Under the pieces are notes generated by a model. The model saw only the letters and a program-made list of their open reading frames with translations. It made no database searches and had not been told where the DNA came from. The translations under genes were made by a program, and so were the position numbers. From the NCBI GenBank assembly GCA_964508135.1, contig CAZDSU010000021.1, positions 28,342 through 92,341 on the forward strand: DNA of 64,000 nt. The letters are read 5' to 3'. This document shows, in pieces, positions 40,324-48,418 of this stretch. How positions within the stretch are numbered: position 1 is the first letter of the stretch; each line of letters begins with the position of its first letter. This DNA comes from UBA6168 sp964508135 (GTDB lineage Bacteria; Bacteroidota; Bacteroidia; Chitinophagales; Saprospiraceae).

Positions 40324-41751
40324 TTAAAACTGAAAGTAAATAAACGACCCGCTCCCAAACGACCCAAAAAACGCAATCAGCCAAAGCAACATGGCATAGG
40401 CAGCAATCCTAAATGCCGGGTTTTTGAAAGCCAATCCGTTCCAGTTCATATTGAGGTTCGTAATTTCCACCGTCAACAAGATTCCTATCAGCAGTGCGCC
40501 CTTCATCACCGTAAACTTGTTCATCACGTTCACGAAGCTGAACCCTTCCATCCCCACAATGCCCGAAATCACGTCCGTAGCCTTGCTAAAGGTGGGGCTG
40601 CGAAAGAAAATCCAAGCAAGGCAAGTGAAAAAGTAGGTCAGGGTGATATTCACGCCGACTTTTATTGGGTTGGGGAAACGCAGCCCATTCATCACCCTGC
40701 CAAATGGCTTCCCCAATTGCCGCTGCGCAATCAGGTAAGCCCCATGAAGAAAACCCCAGAACACGAATGTCCAATTGGCACCGTGCCAAAGACCGCCGAG
40801 CAGCATAGTCAGCATGTTGTTCCGGTAGGTGGCAAATTTGCCGTTGCGGTTGCCACCAAGTGGGATGTAGAGGTAGTCACGTAGCCAGCTCGACAGCGAG
40901 ATATGCCACCGAGACCAGAACTCGCTGAAGTTTTGGCTGAAATAGGGCGTCCGAAAATTCTCGTTGAAATCGAAGCCGAGGATGCGAGCGAACCCGATGG
41001 CTATGTCCGAGTATCCTGAAAAATCGCAGTAAATCTGGAACGAGTAGAAGATGACGCCGATAAGCAGGTTGATGCTCGAAAATGCATTTGGCTCGGCAAA
41101 TACCTGGTCAACGAATGGGGCAAGCGAATCCGCCACGGCGCATTTTTTGAAAAAGCCCCAGAGCACCCGGCCAGTGCCTGATATTATTCTGTCCCAGTTG
41201 AATTCGTGGTCGTTTTGGAATTGAGGCAAAAAATCGCTGGCACGCACGATCGGACCAGCCACCAATTGTGGCCAAAAAGCAACGAAAGTTGCATAACGAA
41301 GGAAGTTTGGCTCAGGTTTTAGGTGGCGGCGGTACACGTCAATCGTGTAGCTCATGCTCTGGAAAGTGTAAAACGAAATGCCCACCGGAAGGATAATCCC
41401 CAATGTGTGAACGTTTGCATGAAGCCCAAGCGAGGTCAACATCTCCGCAAAAGAGGTGATGAAAAAGTCGAAATATTTAAAAAAACCGAGAAAAGATAAG
41501 TTCAATACGCAACTCAGAACCAACATCCGGTACCGGGCTTTGTCATCATGTTCCCGGTCAATTTTTAGGCCAAGCCAATAATCCACTATCGTGGAGAGGA
41601 AGATTAGGCTGAGGAATCGCCAGTCCCACCAACCATAAAAAATGTAGCTGCCGACGAGGCTCCATAACAACCTAGTCTTGCCCTTCAACATGAAATAAAC
41701 AGGCAGGAAAATCCCAATGAATGTTAGGAATGTAAGGCTGTTAAAAATCAT
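40324..41751 (-). CDS. MBOAT-family O-acyltransferase (AlgI-like)
   Basis: This is a 475-residue polytopic membrane protein that moves acyl groups, usually acetyl, across the membrane for attachment to surface polysaccharides. It shows family features: MIFNSLTFLTFIGIFLPVYF at the start, LPVGISFYTFQSMSYTIDVYR, FCDFSGYSDIAIGFAR-type sequence, FWSRWHISLSSWLRDYLYIPLGG, and the catalytic His region MLLGGLWHGANWTFVFWG (His near residue 322). Length and motifs are normal. It pairs with the SGNH-like gene just downstream and follows glycosyltransferases on the same strand. Confidence 0.95.
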   Translation of the reverse strand: MIFNSLTFLTFIGIFLPVYFMLKGKTRLLWSLVGSYIFYGWWDWRFLSLIFLSTIVDYWLGLKIDREHDDKARYRMLVLSCVLNLSFLGFFKYFDFFITSFAEMLTSLGLHANVHTLGIILPVGISFYTFQSMSYTIDVYRRHLKPEPNFLRYATFVAFWPQLVAGPIVRASDFLPQFQNDHEFNWDRIISGTGRVLWGFFKKCAVADSLAPFVDQVFAEPNAFSSINLLIGVIFYSFQIYCDFSGYSDIAIGFARILGFDFNENFRTPYFSQNFSEFWSRWHISLSSWLRDYLYIPLGGNRNGKFATYRNNMLTMLLGGLWHGANWTFVFWGFLHGAYLIAQRQLGKPFGRVMNGLRFPNPIKVGVNITLTYFFTCLAWIFFRSPTFSKATDVISGIVGMEGFSFVNVMNKFTVMKGALLIGILLTVEITNLNMNWNGLAFKNPAFRIAAYAMLLWLIAFFGSFGSGSFIYFQF

Positions 41752-41759
41752 TTCTATTC

Positions 41760-41837
41760 AATTGAAAATTGAAAATGGAGAATTGGAAATTATGTCCAGC
41801 ACATTCATTTTCAATTCTCCATTTTCAATTCTCCATT
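41760..41837. repeat. Inverted array of TGAAAAT/GGAGAAT units
   Basis: Units around AATTGAAAATGGAGAATTGG on one side are followed by their reverse complement ATTTTCAATTCTCCATTTTC on the other. The element spans the junction of two genes, and its distal arm supplies the last codons (INGELKMEN) of the SGNH hydrolase gene. Confidence 0.85.
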
Positions 41838-42515
41838 AATCACTGCCTTCCATTTCAGGTAGGCCGCCCCGTTCAGGTGTACACCATCTTGGGTGAAGGC
41901 AGCATCCAAATTTCCGTCCAAATCCTTCATCGCCCCATACAAATCAATGAAAATTAGGTTTTTTGCTTGCGCAAATTGCTTGATTTTCTCGTTGAGCGCC
42001 TGCACGTCGTCGTTGTCCACGGCGGTAGGGCTAACGATGTTGTTGACCGGCAGCACACTTTGGAGGTACAGCGTGGTAGAAGGTGATTTGGTCAAAATGG
42101 CCTCAACGAGCCGCTCGTACTTTGGCCAAACCTTGGAGGGAGGGAGGAAGGCCAGGTCGTTTATCCCAGCCATCAGAAAAATTTTCGAAGGACGGTGGCG
42201 CAACACCTCGTCCAGTCGTTCCAGCATCCCGTCGCAGTGGTCACCTGGGATGCCCCGGTTCAATATTTTTGGGTTGTTGAACAGTTCCGACCACTCGCAC
42301 CCGGCGGTAATGCTGTTGCCGAGAAACACGATGGCCCCATCTTTAGGAGGTAGCATTTCAAAAAGGTTTTTGCGATGAAAATAGGTTTTCTCGATTCCCC
42401 GGCTGTTGACCTTTGCCCAGAGGTTGCGCCAGCCACCGTAACGATGGAGGGCGATGGCGAGCACAATGAGTGCCAACACATTGATTATCAGAGAGGTATA
42501 TCCCAACTTCTTCAT
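41811..42515 (-). CDS. SGNH/GDSL-family hydrolase
   Basis: This 234-residue protein has an N-terminal membrane anchor (about 7-25). SGNH blocks are complete: block I IVFLGNSITAGCEW (Ser), block II RGIPGDHCDG (Gly), block III FLMAGINDLA (Asn) and block V DGVHLNGAAY (Asp-His). It is probably an esterase or acetyl-transfer enzyme acting on surface glycans. Its ATG overlaps the stop of the upstream 116-residue gene by one base (TGATG), so translation is probably coupled. Its last nine codons lie in a repeat, which suggests the end was altered by repeat insertion. Confidence 0.9.
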   Translation of the reverse strand: MKKLGYTSLIINVLALIVLAIALHRYGGWRNLWAKVNSRGIEKTYFHRKNLFEMLPPKDGAIVFLGNSITAGCEWSELFNNPKILNRGIPGDHCDGMLERLDEVLRHRPSKIFLMAGINDLAFLPPSKVWPKYERLVEAILTKSPSTTLYLQSVLPVNNIVSPTAVDNDDVQALNEKIKQFAQAKNLIFIDLYGAMKDLDGNLDAAFTQDGVHLNGAAYLKWKAVINGELKMEN

Positions 42516-42865
42516 CAGTTATTGACAGCCCGAAGTCCTTGAACCGTTTCAAACGCTGAGACTACGGGAAATTCAATCGCTCCCCGTTTGGCCATTTTAT
42601 CCGCATAAAACTGGAGCAGTCCGAACAGTTTCTCTGCCGATTGCCATTCGCCGTCGCCGCTCCGCCACCAACTCAGGAGGCGGTGATGGAACTCGTTGAG
42701 CAGGTTGATTTCTTTTAGTTTTTCCTCGGTGGACAAATCATCATTTTCCAGCATCACCCGGATGGAAATGGTCAGGTTCACGGATACGAGGCGGTGGAAA
42801 TGCGACTTGGTCGCTTCATCCCAAGCGTTGATAGCAGTTATCGTTTCTTCGGCGGAGTATTTCAT
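42515..42865 (-). CDS. Hypothetical DUF4254-like small helical protein
   Basis: This 116-residue, mostly helical protein includes AINAWDEATKSHFHRLVSVNLTISIRVMLEND and LNEFHHRLLSWWRSGDGEWQSAEKLFG. The pattern recalls the DUF4254 family found in LPS or polysaccharide loci (weak recollection). There is no signal or membrane segment. It sits between a GT2 gene and the SGNH gene and overlaps the latter by one base. Function is unknown. Confidence 0.65.
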   Translation of the reverse strand: MKYSAEETITAINAWDEATKSHFHRLVSVNLTISIRVMLENDDLSTEEKLKEINLLNEFHHRLLSWWRSGDGEWQSAEKLFGLLQFYADKMAKRGAIEFPVVSAFETVQGLRAVNN

Positions 42866-42880
42866 TTTTGATAATCGGTT

Positions 42881-44089
42881 TTATTTCAACACTTCTTCTA
42901 TCGTCACGCTCACCTTGTGCTCCGTGTGCTTGAAGTTCTTGTTCGGGTTGGCCATTTTGAAAAGCCCTTTAATTTGTCGCAAAACAAAAGACGGCATTGC
43001 TGCCACAGCATTCCAGACTGGCTTCGGCGCATGGCTGAGTCGCAGCGTCCAAAAGATGGTCCCGATGAACAGTGCAACGGCCACCACGAGTGCCAAAGAT
43101 ACCCACGGGTTTATCAACAAACCAAGCACAGCGAAGCCAAAGGCAGCGAAGAGCATGACGAACATCGGGGGGGCAATGGTCACGAGGCCGAACAGCCATT
43201 GGTTCCAGCTCAAGTTGAACAGGCCACGGCGCAGGATGCCGAGCGAGTTCGGGATGTTCTGAAAGTAGCTGAACAGCCAGCGGCTGCGCTGCGTCTCCAC
43301 GGCGTCGGCACTGGTCACTTTTTCATCGTAGCAAATGGCGTCCCAAGCGTAGGCGATTTTGGTGTTTTTGCGGAGCAAAAAGTTCTGGATGATTTTGTCC
43401 TCCTGGAGCATCTTCTTCCACTGGTGCTTGCCCTGTTCGATTTCGGGGCTGGCGAGGTAAGCCTTGTAAAGTTCCGCCTCCACCGCCATGCCGCTACCGC
43501 TAATCACCGCCGACGAACCGATGCGGTACGGCGCTACCCTATCAATATAATTTTTGTAAAACTCGCCCAGTGCATCGGCGCAGGCCATCAATGTGTCGAG
43601 GTTTTTAGCCGTGCGCTGCCCTTGAATTGCCATGTAGCCAGCGTTTGCGTAGCGGTTTATTTCCGTTAAAAAATCGGGGTGCGCAAGGTTGTCGGCGTCA
43701 AACACTGAGACATAGTCGTGCGGCCTGACGAAGTTTTCGATGCCGTGGATGATGCTTTTTGCCTTGAGGTTGAGCGGCTCGTCGGGGCGCAACACAGTCA
43801 GCTTTTCGTGCTGAATGTTCCAGTTGGTGAGGTCGCAGCCATCGGCCACGAGGTAGATGTGGTGGTTGGTGTGGCGCTGTTTGAGCAGCGATTTGACGAG
43901 TCCCTTGGCAATGTCTGCGTTTTTGTAGGCAGTAATGATGTTGGCGTAGTCGAAGTCACGGGGCTGCTTCGGCGACTTGAGCTTTTCATTTGTGAACAAT
44001 GAGAAAAACACGTTCAGCGTCGGCAAAATCAGAAAGAAAGCAAGGATGGCCGATAATACGAGGTAAGTGTAGTTTAGGAATTCCATCAA
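42881..44089 (-). CDS. Membrane glycosyltransferase, family GT2
   Basis: This 402-residue protein has an N-terminal membrane helix (about 6-30). A GT-A catalytic domain follows with the metal-binding DAD in YVSVFDADNLAHPDF (near 129) and the QRSRW motif (near 269), which is the QxxRW signature of processive GT2 synthases. Three or so C-terminal membrane helices follow (about 285-360). It probably builds or starts a surface polysaccharide from nucleotide sugars at the inner membrane. The sugar cannot be told from sequence. Confidence 0.92.
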   Translation of the reverse strand: MMEFLNYTYLVLSAILAFFLILPTLNVFFSLFTNEKLKSPKQPRDFDYANIITAYKNADIAKGLVKSLLKQRHTNHHIYLVADGCDLTNWNIQHEKLTVLRPDEPLNLKAKSIIHGIENFVRPHDYVSVFDADNLAHPDFLTEINRYANAGYMAIQGQRTAKNLDTLMACADALGEFYKNYIDRVAPYRIGSSAVISGSGMAVEAELYKAYLASPEIEQGKHQWKKMLQEDKIIQNFLLRKNTKIAYAWDAICYDEKVTSADAVETQRSRWLFSYFQNIPNSLGILRRGLFNLSWNQWLFGLVTIAPPMFVMLFAAFGFAVLGLLINPWVSLALVVAVALFIGTIFWTLRLSHAPKPVWNAVAAMPSFVLRQIKGLFKMANPNKNFKHTEHKVSVTIEEVLK

Positions 44090-44171
44090 TTCTGTTCAGA
44101 GTTTTGGCAAAAGTAGGAGGTTTCCGACAATCTCATTTCAGGCACGGCAGCCTGAAATGTTGAGCAAAAAA

Positions 44172-44399
44172 AAGTAAGGGGGGTAGAGTCTGGTCGTATC
44201 TTGAATTGAAACGGCGAAGGGTAGCCGGGTCAAATTGAATTAAAGTTCGGGGGGTAGAGACTGGCTTTTCTTTAGGCATTTGGAATTCAAAAAAAAAGTT
44301 CGGGGGGTAGAGACTGGCTTAGGTTTTAGGTTTTCGGAGGCCAATTTTCACTCAAGTCAACTTGAGAGAAAAAGTAAGGGGGGTAGAGACTGGTCGTAT
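44172..44399. repeat. Four dispersed copies of a GGGGGGTAGAGACTGG element
   Basis: The core GGGGGGTAGAGACTGG occurs at 44172-44199 (one base changed), 44242-44267, 44296-44320 and 44371-44399. Each is preceded by A-rich AAAGT(A/T)(A/C), and copies 1 and 4 are followed by TCGTAT. Spacing is uneven (about 50-76 bp). On the minus strand each copy ends in ACTTTTT-like runs. The last copy overlaps the end of the GT2 gene starting at 45284. Confidence 0.92.
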
Positions 44400-45284
44400 T
44401 TTTTGCCTGGTGAAATTCCACCGTATTGCTTTGAGGAATGCTTTGAGGTTGACAAAATCGCCTTTGAGGAGGTACATCAGGCTGTTTTTGGGCACCGTGA
44501 ACAGGAACAGGAACACGCAGAATGCCCGCCATTGTGCCCGTGTCCGGTTGCGCCGCATGAACAACAGGCGGTTGCGGTTGATGTAGTAGGTCTTCAAGGC
44601 GCTGATTTTACCGACGGAGTAGCTTTCCTTGTGGTAAATTTTTGCTCCTGGTTCTACCCAAACGTCGTAGCCTGCTCGGTGGATTTGCTCGCACCAATCC
44701 AACTCCTCGTAGTAAAGGAAAAAATCCTCGGACATCATGCCTGCTTTGTTCAACACTTCACGAGGCACCATCATGGCAGCGCCGTGGGCGTAGGCAGTTG
44801 GTTGTGCTTTTTGATACTGTCCGTTGTCAATCTCCCGCTCGCCGAGAGTGCTGTTCCGGGCGGTGAGCAAATGGACATGCGTGGTACCGAGGTACTGAAT
44901 CACGTCCGGCTCACTACCCGGTCTAGCGTTATGGTAACAAATTTTCGGACTTGCGATGCCGATTCCGGAATTTGTGCTGAACAGCTTCAAGAGCTTTTCG
45001 ATAACTCCATCCGTTAGTTCAGCGTCGTTGTTGAGGAAGAACAAGAAGTCACCTTTGCTCGCCTTGATGCCAAGGTTGTTGCCACCTGCGAAGCCAAGAT
45101 TCTTTTCACTTCGAACATATATTACTTCCGGAAAATGGTTTTTCAAATAATAACCAGGGTCTTCCAACGATGCATTGTCTACTACAACCACCTCTACGTC
45201 ATTGCCGCCAAACCTGCGAACAGATTCTAGCAATTCACAAGTGACTTCAAGCGAATTGTAATTGACAGTGATGATGGATACCAT
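44352..45284 (-). CDS. Glycosyltransferase family 2 (rhamnosyltransferase-like)
   Basis: About 310 residues. The ATG at 45284 begins MVSIITVNYNSLEVTCELL, the standard GT2 start; the longer frame to 45497 overlaps the upstream gene and has no family similarity. The GT-A motifs VVVVDNASLEDP and FLFFLNNDAEL (DxD-like NDAE) are visible, as is EDFFLYYEELDWCEQIHRAGYDVWVEPGAKIYHKES, typical of rhamnosyl- and WsaF-like transferases. It lies 20 bp after the sugar-phosphate transferase gene. The last codons (RPVSTPLTF) are encoded by a copy of the GGGGGGTAGAGACTGG repeat. Confidence 0.93.
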   Translation of the reverse strand: MVSIITVNYNSLEVTCELLESVRRFGGNDVEVVVVDNASLEDPGYYLKNHFPEVIYVRSEKNLGFAGGNNLGIKASKGDFLFFLNNDAELTDGVIEKLLKLFSTNSGIGIASPKICYHNARPGSEPDVIQYLGTTHVHLLTARNSTLGEREIDNGQYQKAQPTAYAHGAAMMVPREVLNKAGMMSEDFFLYYEELDWCEQIHRAGYDVWVEPGAKIYHKESYSVGKISALKTYYINRNRLLFMRRNRTRAQWRAFCVFLFLFTVPKNSLMYLLKGDFVNLKAFLKAIRWNFTRQKIRPVSTPLTFSLKLT

Positions 45285-45304
45285 GCTGCGATTCAGGATT
45301 TGGG

Positions 45305-46402
45305 TTAAACGTCCTCTTCTTGAATGATTGCAAACGGGGTCTTTGCGATTATTTTCATGTCGTACCAAAATGAGTGGTGGTCGGCATAAGTGACATCCAA
45401 GTTGATGCGCTCCTCCGTTGACATGTTGTTTTTGCCACGCTTGGTCACTTGCCACAGGCCGGTCAAGCCCGCCGGAGCAAGGAAACGCTTTGCCCAAAGG
45501 TCACGGGTAAGCTGCTCGGCCTCATAAAGTGGGAGCGGCCTGTTGCCGACGATAGACATATCGCCTCTTAGTATGTTGAAAAGCTGGGGAAGTTCATCAA
45601 GGCTGGTTTTACGGATGAGCCTGCCTATTTTGGTAACACGTGGGTCGTTGTTTATCTTCATAAAAAGTGGGCCATTGTCATCTTCAGCGTATTGATTGAG
45701 GTGCTGCAAGTCATACAACCGTTGGTCGGCATCTTGGTACATGGAACGAAACTTCAAGAAATCGAAAACTTGGTAGCCAGTACCCACCCGTCTGGAACGA
45801 TAAATAACGGAACCTCTAGATTCGAATTTTATGGCCAAAGACACAAAAATGAGGATTGGACTTAGAATAAGAATTGCTATCAGCGAAAATACGATGTCGA
45901 AGAGCCTCTTGGCAAATGTTGTCCGAACGCCAATTTCCTCTGTTTCATCAATGGAAACTGTGTCAAATTCCTTGAGAAATTTAATCAAAAAGTCAACCCT
46001 TTCCCGTAGCACTTGCCAATGTACAGGAACATCGTAATAGTCATCAAATCCTAATTTAAGGGCTTCCAGTTTGTGGTTTAGTCCATCCCGATTCATTGCG
46101 ATAAGCGGAATGTACTTCAGTTGGGAATGTTTTTTTACATTTTGGAGTAAGAGGAAATTCTCTTCTTCAAGTGAACCGAATTCACAAACAATTGCTTTGG
46201 GTAAATCATGGTTGTGTTGGGTGGCAACTGCTTTGTGAAGCCATTGAAAGGCGAGGAAAGAGTTTTCAAATTCCCGAATCTTGAAGCCATTTTCAATGCC
46301 TGAAGCATTGATTAGGCATTCATTGAAGGATCCATCAAACCCAAGGACGACTATTTCATCCAAAGCAGAATCTTTATCTTGCAAAGGTATATTTGAGTTC
46401 AT
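45305..46402 (-). CDS. Polyprenyl-phosphate sugar-1-phosphate transferase with pseudo-receiver domain
   Basis: 365 residues. The C-terminal half (about 165-360) is a WcaJ/PglC-type sugar transferase that starts polysaccharide repeats on undecaprenyl phosphate. It has KRLFDIVFSLIAILILSPILIFVSL as membrane segment, then YRSRRVG, FDFLKFRSM and RKTSLDELPQLFNILRGDMSIVGNRP, and it ends with GLTGLWQV. The first 130 residues look like a response-regulator fold (IVVLGFDGS, AIVCEFGSLEEENF, YIPLIAMN, GFDDYYDVP), but the phospho-acceptor Asp position reads Glu. The next gene upstream is a free receiver protein. Confidence 0.92.
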   Translation of the reverse strand: MNSNIPLQDKDSALDEIVVLGFDGSFNECLINASGIENGFKIREFENSFLAFQWLHKAVATQHNHDLPKAIVCEFGSLEEENFLLLQNVKKHSQLKYIPLIAMNRDGLNHKLEALKLGFDDYYDVPVHWQVLRERVDFLIKFLKEFDTVSIDETEEIGVRTTFAKRLFDIVFSLIAILILSPILIFVSLAIKFESRGSVIYRSRRVGTGYQVFDFLKFRSMYQDADQRLYDLQHLNQYAEDDNGPLFMKINNDPRVTKIGRLIRKTSLDELPQLFNILRGDMSIVGNRPLPLYEAEQLTRDLWAKRFLAPAGLTGLWQVTKRGKNNMSTEERINLDVTYADHHSFWYDMKIIAKTPFAIIQEEDV

Positions 46403-46489
46403 AATGCCGATTTTAATTTGTAACCGAGTGTATAAAACACCGCTTTCTGGTCCGTCGTTCTTAAAATTGGAAAAAGGGGGAATCAGCGT

Positions 46490-46888
46490 TTAGTTGAGTA
46501 CGAAAGCTTCTGATTCGTACAGTACAGTTTCTATCCGTTTTTTCAGTGAAATAGGATTGAACGGCTTGGTCAGGTAATCATCTACGCCCCAACGGAGACA
46601 ATCTTGAACGTCCTTTTCACCGTCATTGCCAGAAACGACAATTACAGGAATGTCACGAAAAAAGCCGCTCTGACGTATGTTTCTTAGAAAATCGTTACCA
46701 CTGAGTCGTGGCATGCTCATGTCGAGCAAGATAAGATCGGGAAGGTTGCCTTTCACAAGCCAAGCCATTCCTTCAAGACCGTCCTTTTTAGTGACTACCT
46801 CATAGGATTTGCTCAACATTGTTCCCAGCAGGAGCCGAATACTTTCATGATCCTCAATAATCAGGATCCTTTTCCTAGTGATGGTCAT
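46490..46888 (-). CDS. Single-domain response regulator (receiver only)
   Basis: This 132-residue CheY-like protein has the acidic pocket IIEDHE, the phospho-acceptor Asp in LILLDMSMPR, the Thr/Ser VVSGND and the Lys in YLTKPFNP. All key residues are present. There is no output domain. It lies 87 bp upstream of the sugar transferase with a receiver-like domain, on the same strand, and probably takes part in regulating the polysaccharide cluster. No histidine kinase is nearby. Confidence 0.93.
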   Translation of the reverse strand: MTITRKRILIIEDHESIRLLLGTMLSKSYEVVTKKDGLEGMAWLVKGNLPDLILLDMSMPRLSGNDFLRNIRQSGFFRDIPVIVVSGNDGEKDVQDCLRWGVDDYLTKPFNPISLKKRIETVLYESEAFVLN

Positions 46889-47434
46889 GTTTGTGTTTGT
46901 TTTGGTTAACTAAATAATTGCAAGCAATATACCCTAAACTTAAGTGCTAAACAACTTAATGATTTGACCGAGGGAGAATCAAGACAAGATTCCTCAAGTG
47001 CCTTTTCAGCTTAAACAAGCATGTAAAAGTGCTTACCTGAGAAACAACTGAGAGGGGGAATTGCTCTTACTTTGGACTATTATCCAACAAATCGGTTAAG
47101 GGAATAAAACGGGGAGAAAATTTCAGCTCTTAGTAAAGACAAACTAATATGGCGACAAAGGTAATGGGATTAACTAAATAAAAAAACTGCGGTCAAACCA
47201 AATTCATGTCACAAATCTAAGTTTTTGTTTTCAAATATTTCATAAAAAAATCCTTCAAAAAAACACGTACCCCACTTTTTCCATGCCAATAATCTATGTC
47301 TAAGGCTTTTTTACATGTCACAAAAAATAGAAAGATAGATTTCTTTTTTAGAAAAATTACCACTTCAAAAATAGAACAACTGATTTTCCATTTAACAACC
47401 TCCTTCGAATCATTTTTAAGACGCCTAATCCAAG
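46889..47434. other. 546-bp AT-rich intergenic region
   Basis: The region upstream of the response regulator is A/T-rich with no credible ORF. The only long frame (47296-47559, plus) overlaps the EVE gene antisense. A minus-strand TACCTTTG (47163-47156) could be a -7 box, but the -33 element is not at the usual distance. No RNA or repeat is recognised. Confidence 0.4.
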
Positions 47435-47860
47435 TTAAGTCACGGATTCAAAATTCATCATTCCCATTGCCACGATTATTTCAAATTCTTTTGCCTGAAG
47501 CGGCATTACTGAAAGTCGGCCTATTCTTACCAAAGCGATGTTCTGCAACTCGGCTGTAAGCTTGATTTGTGAGAGATGCACTGGCTTGTTCAGCTTGCTA
47601 ACCGGAACAATGTCCACAACCGACCAATCGCCTTCAGTGGCAGTTGGGTCTGGATAAAACTCCTTTGACACCTTGCAAATCCCAACAACCTCTTTATCAT
47701 CAACACTATGGTAGAAAAGGACGAGGTCTCCTAACTTCATTGCCTTAAGGTTGTTGCGGGCCGCATAGTTTCGCACTCCGCTCCAAACCGTGCTCCCATC
47801 TTTCAACAAGTCGTCGAAACTGTACTCTCCTGGCTCTGATTTTACTAACCAATGGTTCAT
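47435..47860 (-). CDS. EVE-domain protein
   Basis: This 141-residue single EVE domain (PUA-like fold) binds modified nucleotides in DNA or RNA. It shows the start NHWLVKSEPGEYSFDDL, the WSGVRNYAARNNLKAMKLGDLVLFYHS core, and VGICKVSKEFYPDP. This matches the THYN1-type EVE family. Length is complete. It lies downstream of trmH with 18 bp between, so they are probably co-transcribed. Confidence 0.93.
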   Translation of the reverse strand: MNHWLVKSEPGEYSFDDLLKDGSTVWSGVRNYAARNNLKAMKLGDLVLFYHSVDDKEVVGICKVSKEFYPDPTATEGDWSVVDIVPVSKLNKPVHLSQIKLTAELQNIALVRIGRLSVMPLQAKEFEIIVAMGMMNFESVT

Positions 47861-47878
47861 TTCAATTTGATTAAAAGT

Positions 47879-48418
47879 TCAGATTAGTGGGAATTTCAAT
47901 TTCCTGACCAGTTCCCAAGACACTATGCCGAGGCAAACAGCCACATTCAATGAGTGTTTTGTACCGAATTGCGGGATTTCCAGCGAACCATCACAAGCCG
48001 CAATTACAGACTCCTCCACGCCACTAACTTCGTTTCCAAAAACAACAGCAATTTTAATACCCTCTTGAAAATCAAAATCTTGCAATCGAACACTGCCCTC
48101 AACTTGCTCAATAGCCCAAGTTTCGTAGCCATCACGCTTCAAGGAATTGACAACATCAACAGCATCTTGGGCGTATTCCCAAACAACCGTTTCTGTAGAA
48201 CCCAAGGCAGTTTTCAAAATCTCTCGGTGCGGTGGCGTAGCAGTAATGCCGCAAAGGTAAATTTTCTCCAAAGCAAAAGCATCTGCCGTGCGAAATGCGG
48301 AACCGACATTGAGCGCCGATCTGACATTGTCCAATACCACAACTATTGGCATTTTGGCCTGACCTCGAAAAGTGTCAGGCGTAGCCCTACCAAGTTCATC
48401 CATTGTCAATTTGCGCAT
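47879..48418 (-). CDS. TrmH/SpoU-family RNA 2'-O-methyltransferase
   Basis: This 179-residue enzyme is of the SPOUT class, which methylates ribose 2'-OH in tRNA or rRNA with SAM. It shows motif 1 VLDNVRSALNVGSAFRTADAF, motif 2 VVFGNEVSGVEESVI and motif 3 IPQFGTKHSLNVAVCLGIVSWE. The catalytic Arg and the knot residues are present. It is short, without an extra substrate domain, like TrmL. The target base is not determined. Its start overlaps the 3' end of the GT39-like gene by 13 bp. Confidence 0.94.
   Translation of the reverse strand: MRKLTMDELGRATPDTFRGQAKMPIVVVLDNVRSALNVGSAFRTADAFALEKIYLCGITATPPHREILKTALGSTETVVWEYAQDAVDVVNSLKRDGYETWAIEQVEGSVRLQDFDFQEGIKIAVVFGNEVSGVEESVIAACDGSLEIPQFGTKHSLNVAVCLGIVSWELVRKLKFPLI

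Noticed and set aside
44352..45497. Longer start for the GT2 gene
   Set aside because: The first 71 residues overlap the sugar transferase gene in another frame and lack GT2 similarity. MVSIITVNYNS at 45284 is the family start.
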